DNA of 64,000 bases from CAVVDY01 sp963819645 (lineage in GTDB: Bacteria > Acidobacteriota > Terriglobia > Terriglobales > Acidobacteriaceae). A program made the translations under genes and the position numbers. Positions 52,869-62,946 of this stretch are shown here, in pieces; position 1 is the stretch's first letter; each line of letters opens with the position of its first letter. The stretch is taken from contig CAWFWZ010000014.1 of assembly GCA_963819645.1 (NCBI GenBank), forward strand, positions 186,001 to 250,000. The letters are read 5' to 3'. Below the pieces are notes generated by a model. The model searched no databases. It saw nothing but the letters and a program-made list of their open reading frames with translations, and was not told the DNA's origin.

Positions 52869-54408
52869 ATGTTTAAACGCATTCTTATCGCAAATCGTGG
52901 TGAAATCGCTGTCCGCATCATTCGTGCCTGCCGCGAGATGGGGATTGAGTCGGTTGCGGTGTTCTCCGACGTCGACCGGCGCGCCTTGCACGTCCGTAAG
53001 TCCGATTATGCGTACCACATCGGTCCTGCGACGGCGAGCGAGTCGTACCTGAACATGGAGAAGATCCTCGACGTGGCCCGCCGCAGCGGCGCCGAAGCCA
53101 TCCATCCCGGCTACGGCTTCCTTTCGGAGAACGCCAAGTTCGCACGGGCCTGCAAAGAGGCGGGCGTGAAGTTCATCGGGCCCACAGCGGAATCGATGGA
53201 GATGATGGGCTCGAAGACGCGCGCGCGCCAGAATATGAAGAAAGCGGGCGTCCCTTTTGTTCCGGGCTCAGAGAAGGGGCTTGAGTTCGACGGCATCGAG
53301 CGCATGGCCGAGCAGATCGGCTACCCGTGATGTTGAAGGCGGCAGCCGGCGGCGGCGGCAAGGGCATGCGCATGGTTAGCTCGCCGGCTGATTTGCGCTC
53401 GGCTTACGACGCGGCGCGCAGCGAGGCGCAACGCTCATTCGGCGACAACGAAGTTTACATCGAGAAGTTCATCGTCAATCCGCGCCACGTGGAGATGCAG
53501 GTCTTCGGCGATGAGCACGGCAACGTCGTTTACCTCGGCGAGCGCGAGTGCTCGATACAGCGCCGCCATCAGAAGGTGCTGGAAGAGTCGCCGTCGCCGA
53601 TTGTGGACGAAGACATGCGCCGCCGCATGGGCGAAGTGGCGGTGCGCGTCGCCAAGGCGGCGAACTACCAAAACGCCGGGACGGTTGAGTTCCTGGTTGA
53701 CGAGCAGCGCAACTTCTACTTCCTTGAGATGAATACTCGTCTGCAGGTGGAGCATCCGGTGACTGAGTTCGTGACCGGCTACGACCTGGTGCATCTGCAG
53801 TTTCGCGTTGCCAGCGGCGAGAAGCTGCCTTTCACGCAGGAAGACATCAAGTTGCGCGGTCATGCCATCGAGTGCCGCATCTACGCCGAAGATCCGGACA
53901 ATCAACTTCTTCCCGTCTCCGGGGCAGATTACGCGATCTGATATCGCCGTCGGGGCCGGGCATCCGGCGCGACAGCGGCATGTATGAGGGCTGGACGGTG
54001 CCGATCGACTACGATCCGCTGCTGGCCAAGATTGTCGGCTACGGCGAGACGCGCGACGACGCCATCAATCGCCTGCGGCGCGCGTTGTACGAGTACTTCG
54101 TCGGCGGCATCAAGACCAACATCTCGCTCTTTCGCCGCATTCTTCTCGACCCGGATTTTTGTGCCGGCAAACTAGACACCGGATTTCTCGATCGCCTGCT
54201 GGCAACGCCTGCCGAAGCGACACCGACGCGCACCGCCCGCTGATCGCTGCTATCGGAGCGGGAATCTTCGCCACCTTGGAGCCCAAAGCTACTTTGCCGG
54301 GAGTAAATGGCGCGGCGCTTCTGCGTCCGGCAACGGCGTGAGCGCTCGCAGCCTGAGTTCTCGGCATGGCGCCGAGCGGCGCGGATGGAAGCCTTGCGGG
54401 AGAGTTGA
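52869..54408 (+). CDS. accC: Biotin carboxylase subunit of an acyl-CoA carboxylase (frameshifted)
   Basis: Carboxylates biotin with ATP and bicarbonate. MFKRILIANRGEIAVRIIRA opens it, HPGYGFLSENAKFARAC follows, KAAAGGGGKGMRMV is the ATP loop, and ECSIQRRHQKVLEESPS, EMNTRLQVEHPVTE and GHAIECRIYAEDP are the core. Frames change near 53328, 53930, 54235 and again before the end. The C-terminus AWRRAARMEALRES can be read to TGA at 54406. About 510 residues result. The carrier protein gene follows 5 bases later, so it may serve acetyl- or propionyl-CoA; no carboxyltransferase gene is near. Confidence 0.9.
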
Positions 54409-54413
54409 GCGCG

Positions 54414-54913
54414 ATGACCTACGACGTTGTGGTAGACGGCAAAACCCATCGCCTGGAGTTGACGCGAGGCGAGAGCACATGGCACTGCACATCGACGGCG
54501 AGGCCATGGAAGTCGACGCCGCCCTGACCGCGCGCGACATCTTGTCGCTGCTGATCGACAACAAAGCTTACGAGATCAAGCGCGAGCGTTCGCTACAAGG
54601 CGAACTGCACATGGTGATTGGAAGCGCACGCTACGCGGTCGACGTTCAGGATCCGCGCTCGCTGCGTACCCGACGCGCTGCCGCCGGTAGTGAGGCCGGT
54701 CCGCAGAAGGTCACGGCTGCCATGCCGGGCAAGATCGTGCGCATCATGGTGCAGGAAAAAGACGAGGTCACGGCAGGCCAGCCGATCCTGGTGATGGAAG
54801 CCATGAAGATGCAGAACGAGATGAAGTCGCCCAAAGCCGGCAAGGTGCAGAAGATCCTGACCTCGGAAGGCTCGACGGTGAACGCCGGGGATGCGCTGGC
54901 GGTGATTGAGTAG
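54414..54913 (+). CDS. Biotin carboxyl carrier protein (frameshifted)
   Basis: A carrier of about 166 residues. The ATG at 54414 gives MTYDVVVDGKTHRLELTRGE; after one missing base near 54489 it goes on as HIDGEAMEVDAALTARDILS. The C-terminal biotinyl domain is complete, with VMEAMKMQNEMKSPKAGKV holding the biotinylated Lys. The length and N-terminal strand resemble carriers of the propionyl/acyl-CoA carboxylase type more than the E. coli AccB. Confidence 0.9.
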
Positions 54914-54984
54914 CCCTCAGCTTTCAGGCTAAGGTAAGCTCTCGGTTGCTCGATACTGCGGAGCGCGCTCTCTATAATCTCCTG

Positions 54985-56161
54985 ATGCAGAAGCATTGGA
55001 AGACCCGCCTGATTCATTCCGACGTACGCATTCCTGAAGGCTTTCGCTCGCTCAACGTTCCGGTTTATCGCGCTTCTACAACGCTTTTTCCCGACGCCGC
55101 GTCGGTTACTGATCGAATGGGATGTGCACGAGGTCGGATACACCTACGGTCTCTACGGAACGCCGACCGTCCTTGAATTAGCCGCGCGCATCTGCGAACT
55201 CGAAGACGGCTACCGCACGCTTATCACTCCGGGTGGACAGAGCGCCATTTCGCTGATTCAGTTGGCGTTCTTGAAGAATGGCGATCACGTTCTCATTCCC
55301 GAGAGCGTCTATGGGCCGAACCGGTCGTTTGCCAATCGCGTTCTGCGGAAGTTCGGCGTCGAGGTTACGTACTACCAGCCGCTGATGGGCGGTGACATCG
55401 AGTCGCTGATTCAGCCGAATACGAAGCTCATCTGGTGCGAGAGCCCGGGCTCGATCACGATGGAGGTGCAAGACGTTCCCGCCATTGCCGCCGCGGCGCA
55501 TGCGCACAATGCGCTGGTGGCGCTCGACAACACCTGGTCAGCCGGAGTGCTGTTCGACGCTTTCGCCCATGACGTCGACATCACCATGCAGGCGCTGACC
55601 AAGTATGTCGGCGGGCACAGCGATCTGCTGCTGGGCTCCATTACGGTGAAAGACCCGAAGTTGTGGGAGTCGCTTGGCGCGACGCATCAAGTGGTCGGGC
55701 TTGCGGTCTCACCTGACGATTGCAGCCTTGCGTTGCGCGGGTTGAAGACCATGGCGGTGCGGTTGCAAACCATCGAGCAGTCGGCAAGGCAGATCGCGTT
55801 TTGGCTGGCTGAGCGGTTTGAGATCGAACGCGTGCTGCATCCGATGCTCGAATCCTGTCCCGGCTACGAATACTGGTCTCGCGACTTCGAAGGTTCTTCC
55901 GGCGTGTTCTCCATCGTATTCCGGCCGGAATTCACGAAACAGCAGGTGCACGCCTTTGTGAACTCTCTTGAACTGTTCGAGATCGGCTATAGCTGGGGCG
56001 GCGTGACCAGTCTGGCGGTGGCGTACGATTTCGGTGAATGGACGAGCCGTCCCGCTTACGGCCATCGTATTGTGCGTTTGAATATCGGGTTGGAAGATAC
56101 TGCCGACCTGATCGCCGATCTCGAAAACGCTCTCGCCGACCTACTACTGCCGCGGGAGTAA
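54985..56161 (+). CDS. metC: Cystathionine beta-lyase (frameshifted)
   Basis: A PLP enzyme of the Cys/Met metabolism family, about 391 residues. The ATG at 54985 gives MQKHWKTRLIHSDV. RSLNVPVYRASTTLFPDAAS is followed, after one extra A near 55117, by EVGYTYGLYGTPTVLELAAR. TLITPGGQSAISLIQLAF binds PLP, and QALTKYVGGHSDLLLGSI carries the Schiff-base Lys. YGLYGTPT and the GHSDLLLG context favour beta-lyase over gamma-synthase. Confidence 0.88.
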
Positions 56162-56172
56162 AATCAGGCGTA

Positions 56173-56679
56173 ATGTCGAATTCGTTTTCACGTGCGGCCA
56201 GTCGTGAGGAGAAGCGCAACTGGACTCCTTTTCTCATCGGCGGGGTTGCGTTATTGGCGGTCGTTCTCGCCATGGTCATCGCCAGTCACAACTCAACCGG
56301 GATTGCACCTCAGGCAAGCCCGTACGCGGCCAACTTGGAACTCTCCAATGTGAAGCTGAGCGCGGCGGAGAATTACGTTGGTGGCACAGTCACGTATCTC
56401 GACGTGAACATCACCAACAAAGGGAACCAGACGCTGACCGGCGCACAGATGAATGCCGTCTTCAAGAACACCATGGGACAGGTGGTGCAAACGGAGAAGT
56501 TTTTCTTGCACGTGCTGGTGGAGAACCACATGACCGGCAATCCCGACCTGGTCGAACTGAGTCGCGATCCCATTGGGCCGGGCCAGACCAAGACAGTGCG
56601 CATGACGCTGGACCACATCTCGGCTGATTGGGACAACACTCCTCCCGAGATGCAGCTTGTCGGTTTGAAGCTTAAGTAA
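56173..56679 (+). CDS. Single-pass membrane protein with extracytoplasmic beta domain
   Basis: A 168-residue protein from the ATG at 56173. Cytoplasmic N-terminus, helix FLIGGVALLAVVLAMVIA (about 21-38), then a beta domain: ENYVGGTVTYLDVNITNKGN, QTLTGAQMNAVFKNTMGQVV and IGPGQTKTVRMTLDHISADW. The pattern (strand, x-N-KGN-x-x-x-TG-x-x, PGQTK-x-V) is like domains found in many bacterial anchored proteins such as FxLYD/DUF2393 types. It may be related to 18861-19385. Function unknown. Confidence 0.6.
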   Translation: MSNSFSRAASREEKRNWTPFLIGGVALLAVVLAMVIASHNSTGIAPQASPYAANLELSNVKLSAAENYVGGTVTYLDVNITNKGNQTLTGAQMNAVFKNTMGQVVQTEKFFLHVLVENHMTGNPDLVELSRDPIGPGQTKTVRMTLDHISADWDNTPPEMQLVGLKLK

Positions 56680-56742
56680 ATTCTTGCGAGTGACGGCGCC
56701 TTAGGTGTGCTTCCATCGCAGCGCTCCTGCTAATCTGCTTTC

Positions 56743-57787
56743 ATGAAGGCACTCCTCCGCTCGCTTGCTATTTGCATTCTTGTGCCGTCCTTCATCTCGG
56801 CGCAGGAAGTGCCGCAGCCCGCACCGCAAAGCCCGGAACAGCAATCGGTACCAGCGCCCACCGCTACCCAGCCTAAACAGCCCGCTGCCGCTCAACAGCC
56901 ATCAGCCAAGCCGAAAGAGCCACCCAAGTTCTATCAGCCTGAAGGTCCTGATCCAACCGAGACAATCGCCCACGAGCACAGCGTTACCGACATGCTTGAT
57001 GTGGTGCCTATCAAGAGCCAAATTTTTCACAACACGCGGATGCTACGCATTTTTCTGCCGGGCAATTACTTTTCGCCGCAGAACCGAGCGCGCAAATACC
57101 CGGTGCTGTACTTGCAGGATGGGCAGAATGTTTTCGACAAGGCCACCAGCTTCAGCGGCAAGGAATGGGAAGCCGATGAAACCGTCGACCATCTGGTTTC
57201 GGAATTCAAAGTCCGTCCGATGTTCATCGTGGGGATCGACAATGCAGGCGAGCAGCGAACTTCCGAGTACCTCAGCTATCCTGATCGCGCACAATCCGCA
57301 ATTCCAAAGCGCGACGCCGCCGGAACTGGAAGGTACGAAATACGCCGAGTTCCTAATTAAAGAAGTGATGCCGTTTCTGCAAAAGCGCTATCGCATCGCG
57401 ACCGGACCCGAGTTTACCGGCCTTGGCGGATCGTCGTATGGTGCAGTTGTCAGCCTGACCACTGCGCTGCATCACCCGGGAGTATTTGGCAAGCTGCTTC
57501 TGGAGAGCCCGTCACTCTGGGTTGGCGAGGGCAAGCTGCTGACGGAAGTCGAAAAGACGAAGTTGCTGCCGCAGAAGATCTACCTGGGAGTGGGCACTCA
57601 GGAAACCGACAACGCGGCTGTCAATGCTGAGGTTGTGAAGACCGTGACCGACCTCGAGAAAATCCTGCGCTCCAAGGGACTGGGCCCCACTCGCCTGAAG
57701 GTAGTCGTCGAGGAAGGCGGCCAACACAACGAGGAGGCCTGGGCACGGCGGTTTCCCGATGCGCTGCTGTTCCTTTACGGACGCTAG
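56743..57787 (+). CDS. Secreted esterase-D-like alpha/beta hydrolase (frameshifted)
   Basis: A secreted protein of about 347 residues. Signal peptide residues 1-20 (LLRSLAICILVPSFISA), then a Pro/Gln/Ala-rich linker of about 50, then an alpha/beta hydrolase of the enterochelin/esterase D group: YPVLYLQDGQNVFDKATSFS, MFIVGIDNAGEQRTSEYL and GLGGSSYGAVVSLTTAL, which contains the nucleophile elbow G-x-S-x-G. The final His lies in EEGGQHNEEAW. One indel near 57282 joins the halves. Substrate unknown. Confidence 0.85.
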
Positions 57788-57813
57788 GGCCCTACTCGGC
57801 ATCTGAGGTAAGC

Positions 57814-59118
57814 ATGTCACTGACTACCCGGCCAACAGCAACCGCTGATCGCCCCGCGGAAACCACCGGAAAATATTCCGGCGCGCTGGCGATGGTGACC
57901 ACGCTGTTCTTCATGTGGGGATTTCTCACCAGCCTGAACGATATCCTGATCCCGCACCTCAAGTCGATCTTCGACCTGAACTATTTCGAGGTGATGTTCG
58001 TCCAGTTTTGTTTCTTCGCGGCGTACGCGTTGTTCTCGATTCCGGCAGGCATCATCATCGAGCGCGTCGGATACAAGAAGAGCATGGTGGCGGGGCTGCT
58101 CATCATGGGATTGGGTTCGCTGCTTTTTGTTCCAGCCGCCATGGTGCCCTCGTTTCCGCTGTTCCTGGTGGCCCTGGCCGTTCTGGCAACCGGAATAACG
58201 GATTTACAGGTGTCGGCAAATCCCTATGTTGCGGTGCTGGGATCGGCCAAGACCGCCTCAAGCCGCTTGACGCTCACGCAGGCGTTCAATTCACTAGGTA
58301 CAGTGGTGGGGCCGCGGCTGGGGGCAGCGCTGATCCTGGGCGGCGCAGTAACCTACACAGCCGAGCAACTGGCGACGATGAGCCCGCAGGCATTGCACGC
58401 ATATCGGGTGCAGGCCGCGTCGACGGTGAAGCTGCCCTACGTGCTGATCGCTATCGCGCTAATCGTGTTGGGTCTCATCATCTCGCGCTTCAAGCTTCCA
58501 GCGATTCCCGAGGCCGAGGGTGGACACGCGACCGACACTGGTGCGCACGATAGCATTTGGCACCACCGAAACCTGGTGATGGGAGCAATTGCGATTTTTA
58601 CTTACGTTGGCGCTGAGGTCGCGATCGGCAGCTTCCTGGTGAACTATCTGCACGAGCCCTACATCGGCAATCTGACGCTGGCACAGGCCGGCGCCTATCT
58701 CGCGTTCGGCTATTGGTTCGGAGCTATGGTCGGCCGGTTCGCGGGATCGTGGGTGCTGCGGCAAATCTCGCCGCGTGCTGTGTTAGCGTTCAACGCTCTG
58801 GTGGCGGCGACTCTGGTGTGCGTGTCGATGGCGACCACCGGCCACTTCGCGATGTGGAGCATGATCCTGGTCGGGCTCTTCAACTCCATCATGTTTCCGA
58901 CGATTTTCACGCTTGGTATCGAAGGACTGGGACCGCTAACGGGAGAGGGATCAGGGTTGCTTAACACCGCAATCGTTGGTGGCGCGGTCATTCCGCTGCT
59001 GCAAGGTTTGATTGCCGACAGGATTGGGATCCACCATGCATTCATTCTGCCGGTGCTTTGTTATCTGTATATCGCCCTGTTCGCTATGAAGGGAACGCCC
59101 CGGCGACAGCTCGCGTAA
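57814..59118 (+). CDS. Sugar MFS transporter (FucP/GluP family)
   Basis: A 434-residue major facilitator with 12 predicted helices. MVTTLFFMWGFLTSLNDILI is the typical helix 1 of the fucose/glucose permease group, and QFCFFAAYALFSIPAGIIIE, ATGITDLQVSANPYVAVLG and GFGYWF-type segments continue it. The sugar is not determinable. It starts 26 bases after the esterase gene. Confidence 0.88.
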   Translation: MSLTTRPTATADRPAETTGKYSGALAMVTTLFFMWGFLTSLNDILIPHLKSIFDLNYFEVMFVQFCFFAAYALFSIPAGIIIERVGYKKSMVAGLLIMGLGSLLFVPAAMVPSFPLFLVALAVLATGITDLQVSANPYVAVLGSAKTASSRLTLTQAFNSLGTVVGPRLGAALILGGAVTYTAEQLATMSPQALHAYRVQAASTVKLPYVLIAIALIVLGLIISRFKLPAIPEAEGGHATDTGAHDSIWHHRNLVMGAIAIFTYVGAEVAIGSFLVNYLHEPYIGNLTLAQAGAYLAFGYWFGAMVGRFAGSWVLRQISPRAVLAFNALVAATLVCVSMATTGHFAMWSMILVGLFNSIMFPTIFTLGIEGLGPLTGEGSGLLNTAIVGGAVIPLLQGLIADRIGIHHAFILPVLCYLYIALFAMKGTPRRQLA

Positions 59119-59136
59119 ACATGTTAAACAGACATA

Positions 59137-59170
59137 AACGGCGCTTCCACACCCACATGGAAGCGCCGTT
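59137..59170. terminator. Hairpin terminator between convergent genes
   Basis: AACGGCGCTTCCA pairs perfectly with TGGAAGCGCCGTT around an 8-base loop, between the MFS gene (+) and the HtrA gene (-). No long T-run follows on either strand, but its position suggests a shared terminator. Confidence 0.7.
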
Positions 59171-59246
59171 ATGCATTCCTCGTGCACCCGGGTTCAGCTC
59201 CGCTCTCGTGGAGTCTCACCAAGGTGCAGGTTCGAGGAAACCGTGA

Positions 59247-60791
59247 CTACCCGTTCGACGGATGCAGCACGCGGAACGTGCTGCCGCCGTTCGACCATAC
59301 TCGCAGCATTACGCTGTCGCCCTTCGCGACGCCTGCGAGCGCTTGCTGAACCGCCTGGGCGTTCGGCGTTACTTTACGGTCCACACCCTGAATGATGTCG
59401 CCCGGTTGCAGGCCGGCATCGTCGGCAGGGCTGCCGGGGGTGACCTTCTCCACCACCGCTCCCTGCACTTGGTTGGGCGCCTGGATCTGTTGACGAGTAT
59501 TGTTGTCGAGGTCGCCGATACCGATGCCCCAGCGAGGCTTGCCATTCTCAGCGCTGGCGCTCTCGGTAGCTCCCTTACTGCCCATCTGCTCGACCGTGAC
59601 CGGCACCGTCATCTCCTTGCCATCGCGCATGACGGCAAGCTTGATGGTGCTGCCGGGCTGCTGCTGCTGCACCTTCATCTGCAACTCGCCGGCGGTCGAG
59701 ACGTTCTGTCCGTTCATGCCGGTGATTACATCGCCAGACTTAAGGCCGGCCTTGTCGCCAGGGGCTCCGGCCGTAACTTCGGTCACGACTGCCCCGTTGG
59801 CGCTCTTCATGTCGAAGAACTTCGCATTTTCCGGCGTGACATCGCTGATGCTCACGCCCATGTAGCCGTGCTCAACCTTGCCGGTCTTCATCAGTTGCGC
59901 AACGGTCGGCTGCACGATCTGTGTCGGGATGGCAAATCCCATGCCTGCAAAGCTACCCGAGGGAGAAATCAGGAAGGTGTTGATACCCACCACTTCGCCG
60001 CGCGCATTGACCAGCGGACCGCCGGAGTTGCCGGGATTGATGGCTGCATCGGTCTGGATGTACTGTCCCGGCTTACGGGCGTCAGCTTCAGGATTGGGAC
60101 GATTCAGCGCGCTCACAATGCCGCGCGTGACCGTGAACCGGAAGCCATAAGGATTGCCGAAGGCCAGTACCGTCTGTCCCGGATGAAGCTGCGTAGAGTC
60201 TCCCCAGGGCACTGCGGGAAGGTTCGAGCCTTCGACCTTGATGACGGCGAGGTCGGTCAGCGGATCTGTACCGATGACCTTCGCCGGCAGAATGCGGCGG
60301 TCGTTCAGCGTGACGCGAACGTCGGTAGCGCCGTTCACGACGTGATTGTTGGTGACGATGTATCCGTCAGGCGAAATGATTACGCCGGTGCCGATGCCGT
60401 GCTCGATGCGAGGCTGCTGTTGACGCTGGCCGAACGGTCCCTGGAACATGGGTCCAAAGAACTGCTGCATCGGGTTGTTGTCGTCGCCCTGGTCCTGCTG
60501 CTCCTGCATCGCCTGTTGCGGCGACACCTTCGCAGTGACAGCCACGTTCACGATCGAGGGCGTTACGCGAGCGGCAACCGTCTCCATCGCGTGGTCGAGT
60601 GCGAGCAGCGCGTCAACCTGGCTTGCTTCCAGCGGACTTGCTGAGGTTACTTGCGAGGTCGCGGCGGTTGCGGTTGCGGGTTTCATTACTTCGTAAGTGG
60701 TGAACGATCCGACTAACGCGAGCGCCAGAGCCGAGGCCGCGATGCTGCGCTTGGTGGTGTTCGTCCACTGCTTCAGGTTCCACATCTTCAT
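59247..60791 (-). CDS. Do-family serine protease (HtrA/DegP type)
   Basis: A periplasmic protease/chaperone of 514 residues. N-terminal signal anchor (SIAASALALALVGSFTTYEV). The catalytic triad is present: His in IVTNNHVVNGATD, Asp in PLTDLAVIKVEG, Ser in INPGNSGGPLVNARGE. Two PDZ domains follow (GYMGVSISDVTPEN and GKPRWGIGIGDLDNN). A Met/Gln-rich loop near residues 95-125 is the LA loop. A palindrome identical in type to the one before blaI lies 26 bases upstream of the ATG. Confidence 0.95.
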   Translation of the reverse strand: MKMWNLKQWTNTTKRSIAASALALALVGSFTTYEVMKPATATAATSQVTSASPLEASQVDALLALDHAMETVAARVTPSIVNVAVTAKVSPQQAMQEQQDQGDDNNPMQQFFGPMFQGPFGQRQQQPRIEHGIGTGVIISPDGYIVTNNHVVNGATDVRVTLNDRRILPAKVIGTDPLTDLAVIKVEGSNLPAVPWGDSTQLHPGQTVLAFGNPYGFRFTVTRGIVSALNRPNPEADARKPGQYIQTDAAINPGNSGGPLVNARGEVVGINTFLISPSGSFAGMGFAIPTQIVQPTVAQLMKTGKVEHGYMGVSISDVTPENAKFFDMKSANGAVVTEVTAGAPGDKAGLKSGDVITGMNGQNVSTAGELQMKVQQQQPGSTIKLAVMRDGKEMTVPVTVEQMGSKGATESASAENGKPRWGIGIGDLDNNTRQQIQAPNQVQGAVVEKVTPGSPADDAGLQPGDIIQGVDRKVTPNAQAVQQALAGVAKGDSVMLRVWSNGGSTFRVLHPSNG

Positions 60792-60816
60792 TGGTAATTC
60801 CTTTCTAATCCTTTCA

Positions 60817-60832
60817 AACTAAATTCTTAGTT
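60817..60832 (-). promoter_or_regulatory. BlaI-type operator upstream of the HtrA gene
   Basis: AACTAA-ATTC-TTAGTT, a perfect 6-base dyad, 26 bases before the HtrA start. The half sites and spacing match the palindrome in front of blaI at 62709. Confidence 0.65.
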
Positions 60833-60871
60833 GTTGCTGCTGCACCCGTAGAGCGCCTTGGATGAGTTCAT

Positions 60872-62262
60872 CTAGATTGCTTTCCGGGAAATGTCGTTCG
60901 GAGTTGAGGGCTGCGGTCTGAAGACCGCCATGCGATACGTCGAGACGGCCCAGATGTGAGCGCCGTCGCTGTAGAAATCCGTTTCTTTGACGAGCACGAA
61001 CGTCGCAGGCACACTATTCGGCCGCGTCTGGGTGAAGCCGGCACGATAGACCTTGGGAGCTGAGTTACTGCGAGTTTCGTGCGGCACGGCCGATGACTTT
61101 ACGACCGGCACCTGCTTGCCTGTGGTTGCGGCAGACTTGCTGAGTTGCTTAACCGTCGAGCTCGATGCTCGACGTAAACCGCTGGCGTGGCCAGCGGCGG
61201 TGCCTGCGATGTCGGATGCCACGCTGCCGGCGTAATCGCTGGCCCTTGCGTGTTCGGCTGAGCCGTAGCGATCGCGGCACTGGCTACTGGCGAACTGAAG
61301 GCGATCAAGTTCGGTGCCTGCGCGAAGGTCGCCATCAGGAGTACCGATCCCGAGGCGGCACTTACCAGGGCGATGCGCGACGCGCCGACTCTACGGGGCT
61401 GGCCGCTTGCGAGTATCTGACGGACGCGGGCCGAGCACTCCTTCACGCGATGAACTGCGCCCTGTGCGAGCAGGACGGCGCGATGCAGAAATCCCTTTTC
61501 GGCGAGCGAAACCAGGCACTCGGCATAACCACGCGGGTCTTCGGTGTTGGCCAGGACATGCTCGTCGCAGGCCATTTCGCGCTCCAGCGAGAGCCGGTTC
61601 TCGATCCACCAGACTGCGGGATGAAAGAAGAACACAGCCCGAACCAGCTTCTGCAGCAGGTTGGACCAATCATCGCGCCGGCGAAGATGCGCCAGTTCAT
61701 GTACCAGGACCGAATTCAGATCAGCGGCAGATAGTTCCGACAACGTCCACTGTGGCAGAACCACCGCAGGGCGAAACAGGCCGACTGCAGTCGGTACCGA
61801 CACGCGATCAGAAACGCAGAGGCTCACCCGACGATGCTGCTGAAACTCAGCGAGGGTCTGGCGCGGCAACTCGGGCAGCGACTGGAGGTCCACTTCGTTG
61901 CCCGAAGCGCGCAGACGAAACAGTTGCACGACTCCGAAAGCGAGCCGAGCCAGCAAAAATGACGCGACCAGCGCCCACGCCGCGAACAGGGCAAGCCCCA
62001 GACTCGCAGGCAAGGTCAGCGAGGCGCGAGACAGGGAAGCGGTTACGGGACGGTCGACACGCGCGAGCGCCTCAGCAAGCGGCAGGGTTGCAATCGAGAG
62101 CAGAGTAGCCATCCAGATGCTGAAGCGGGTGCCCGCATTCTGCCGGGGCGCCAGCTGGAGGATGAGCCATGCCAGCAGCGCGAGCACCACGCCTTCAACG
62201 GCCGAGTTAACCAACCGCTCGGCCGAGCTCTGCGCAAATGCATTCAAGGCGGTCACTGGCAT
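60872..62262 (-). CDS. M56 (BlaR1-like) membrane metalloprotease sensor (frameshifted)
   Basis: An antirepressor-type protease of about 463 residues. Helices LLALLAWLILQLAP, ATLLSIATLPLAEAL and LALFAAWALVASFLLARLAF precede the zinc motif VHELAHLRRRDDW (HELAH), and EREMACDEHVL supplies the further metal/active-site residues. The C-terminal part is periplasmic and not a beta-lactam-binding domain. An indel near 61160 shifts the last 90 residues (AATTGKQVPVVKSSAV onward). It overlaps none of its neighbours and is 2 bases after blaI, the standard sensor-repressor pair. Confidence 0.88.
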
Positions 62263-62264
62263 TT

Positions 62265-62648
62265 CTAGATTTCCTTGTCCTGCTTCAGCATCTCGCGCAA
62301 GCGTCTCAGCTCGGCGAGATCGATCTGCTCTTCTTCCAGAACGTTCAGCACCAGCAGCTCATGTGAGTTGCTGAACATGCGGCGTACCAGATTGCGAATC
62401 TCAGAGCGGGCCGCGTCCTGCCGCGCCACTACAGACTTGAAGATGTGCGCTCTGCCATCTTTCTCATGCTCGACATAGCCCTTTTTTTCAAGAATCCGAA
62501 TCGTGGTGAGCACCGAGTTGTAGGCCAGCGGACTGTCGGCAGGCAGCGCGTCGACCACCTGCTGGACGCTGCTGGCCCCTCGGGACCACAGCACTTCCAT
62601 CAGCCTGAGCTCGGCTTCGGTCAACGTCGGTGATGTCTTAGCTGGCAC
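62265..62648 (-). CDS. BlaI/MecI-family repressor
   Basis: A 127-residue winged-helix repressor. LTEAELRLMEVLWSRGASSV is the signature N-terminus, AYNSVLTTIRILEKKGYVEH the recognition helix and wing, and a C-terminal dimer helix follows. In the family the M56 partner cleaves the repressor to induce transcription. Candidate operators of identical type lie upstream of this gene and of the HtrA gene. Confidence 0.94.
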   Translation of the reverse strand: MPAKTSPTLTEAELRLMEVLWSRGASSVQQVVDALPADSPLAYNSVLTTIRILEKKGYVEHEKDGRAHIFKSVVARQDAARSEIRNLVRRMFSNSHELLVLNVLEEEQIDLAELRRLREMLKQDKEI

Positions 62649-62946
62649 TGTTTTTCTGGCCTTTTTCCTGGCTTCGTGACGATTGGACGGGGAGGATAGG
62701 GAAAAGGTAACTAAAGATTTAGTTGGAAGTGCAGCGGTGCCACCTGCGGTGGGATAACTATCTGATAACGTACATAAAAAATCTGAATTTGTCGCTCTTT
62801 AGAATCAGCGGTTTAGACAACGGATGTGTGCTACATAATTGATTTAAAAGTACTTACAGGTATATGACTTGTTTTCAATAGTTTACGCTGGCGTCAGTTA
62901 ATATTTAGCGCAACTATTCTATTGGACGTTTCCAGTGCACACGCAC
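62649..62946. other. AT-rich intergenic region, promoter of blaI
   Basis: About 300 bases between blaI and rsmB. 62740-62935 is clearly more AT-rich than the surroundings. It holds the operator at 62709-62724; I see no gene, repeat family or terminator otherwise. Confidence 0.5.
62709..62724 (-). promoter_or_regulatory. BlaI-type operator upstream of blaI
   Basis: AACTAAA-GA-TTTAGTT, a perfect 7-base dyad with a 2-base centre, 61 bases before the blaI start. BlaI/MecI proteins bind short dyads in their own promoter, and the same half sites recur before the HtrA gene. Confidence 0.7.

Noticed and set aside
54914..54984. A riboswitch (SAM type) ahead of the cystathionine lyase gene.
   Set aside because: Only 71 bases lie between the carrier-protein stop and the ATG, too short for a known SAM riboswitch, and no core motif is visible.
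59262..60644. Open frame of 460 codons antisense to the HtrA gene.
   Set aside because: It lies wholly opposite a gene with intact catalytic triad and PDZ domains. Long antisense frames are expected in GC-rich DNA, and the product has no recognisable motif.
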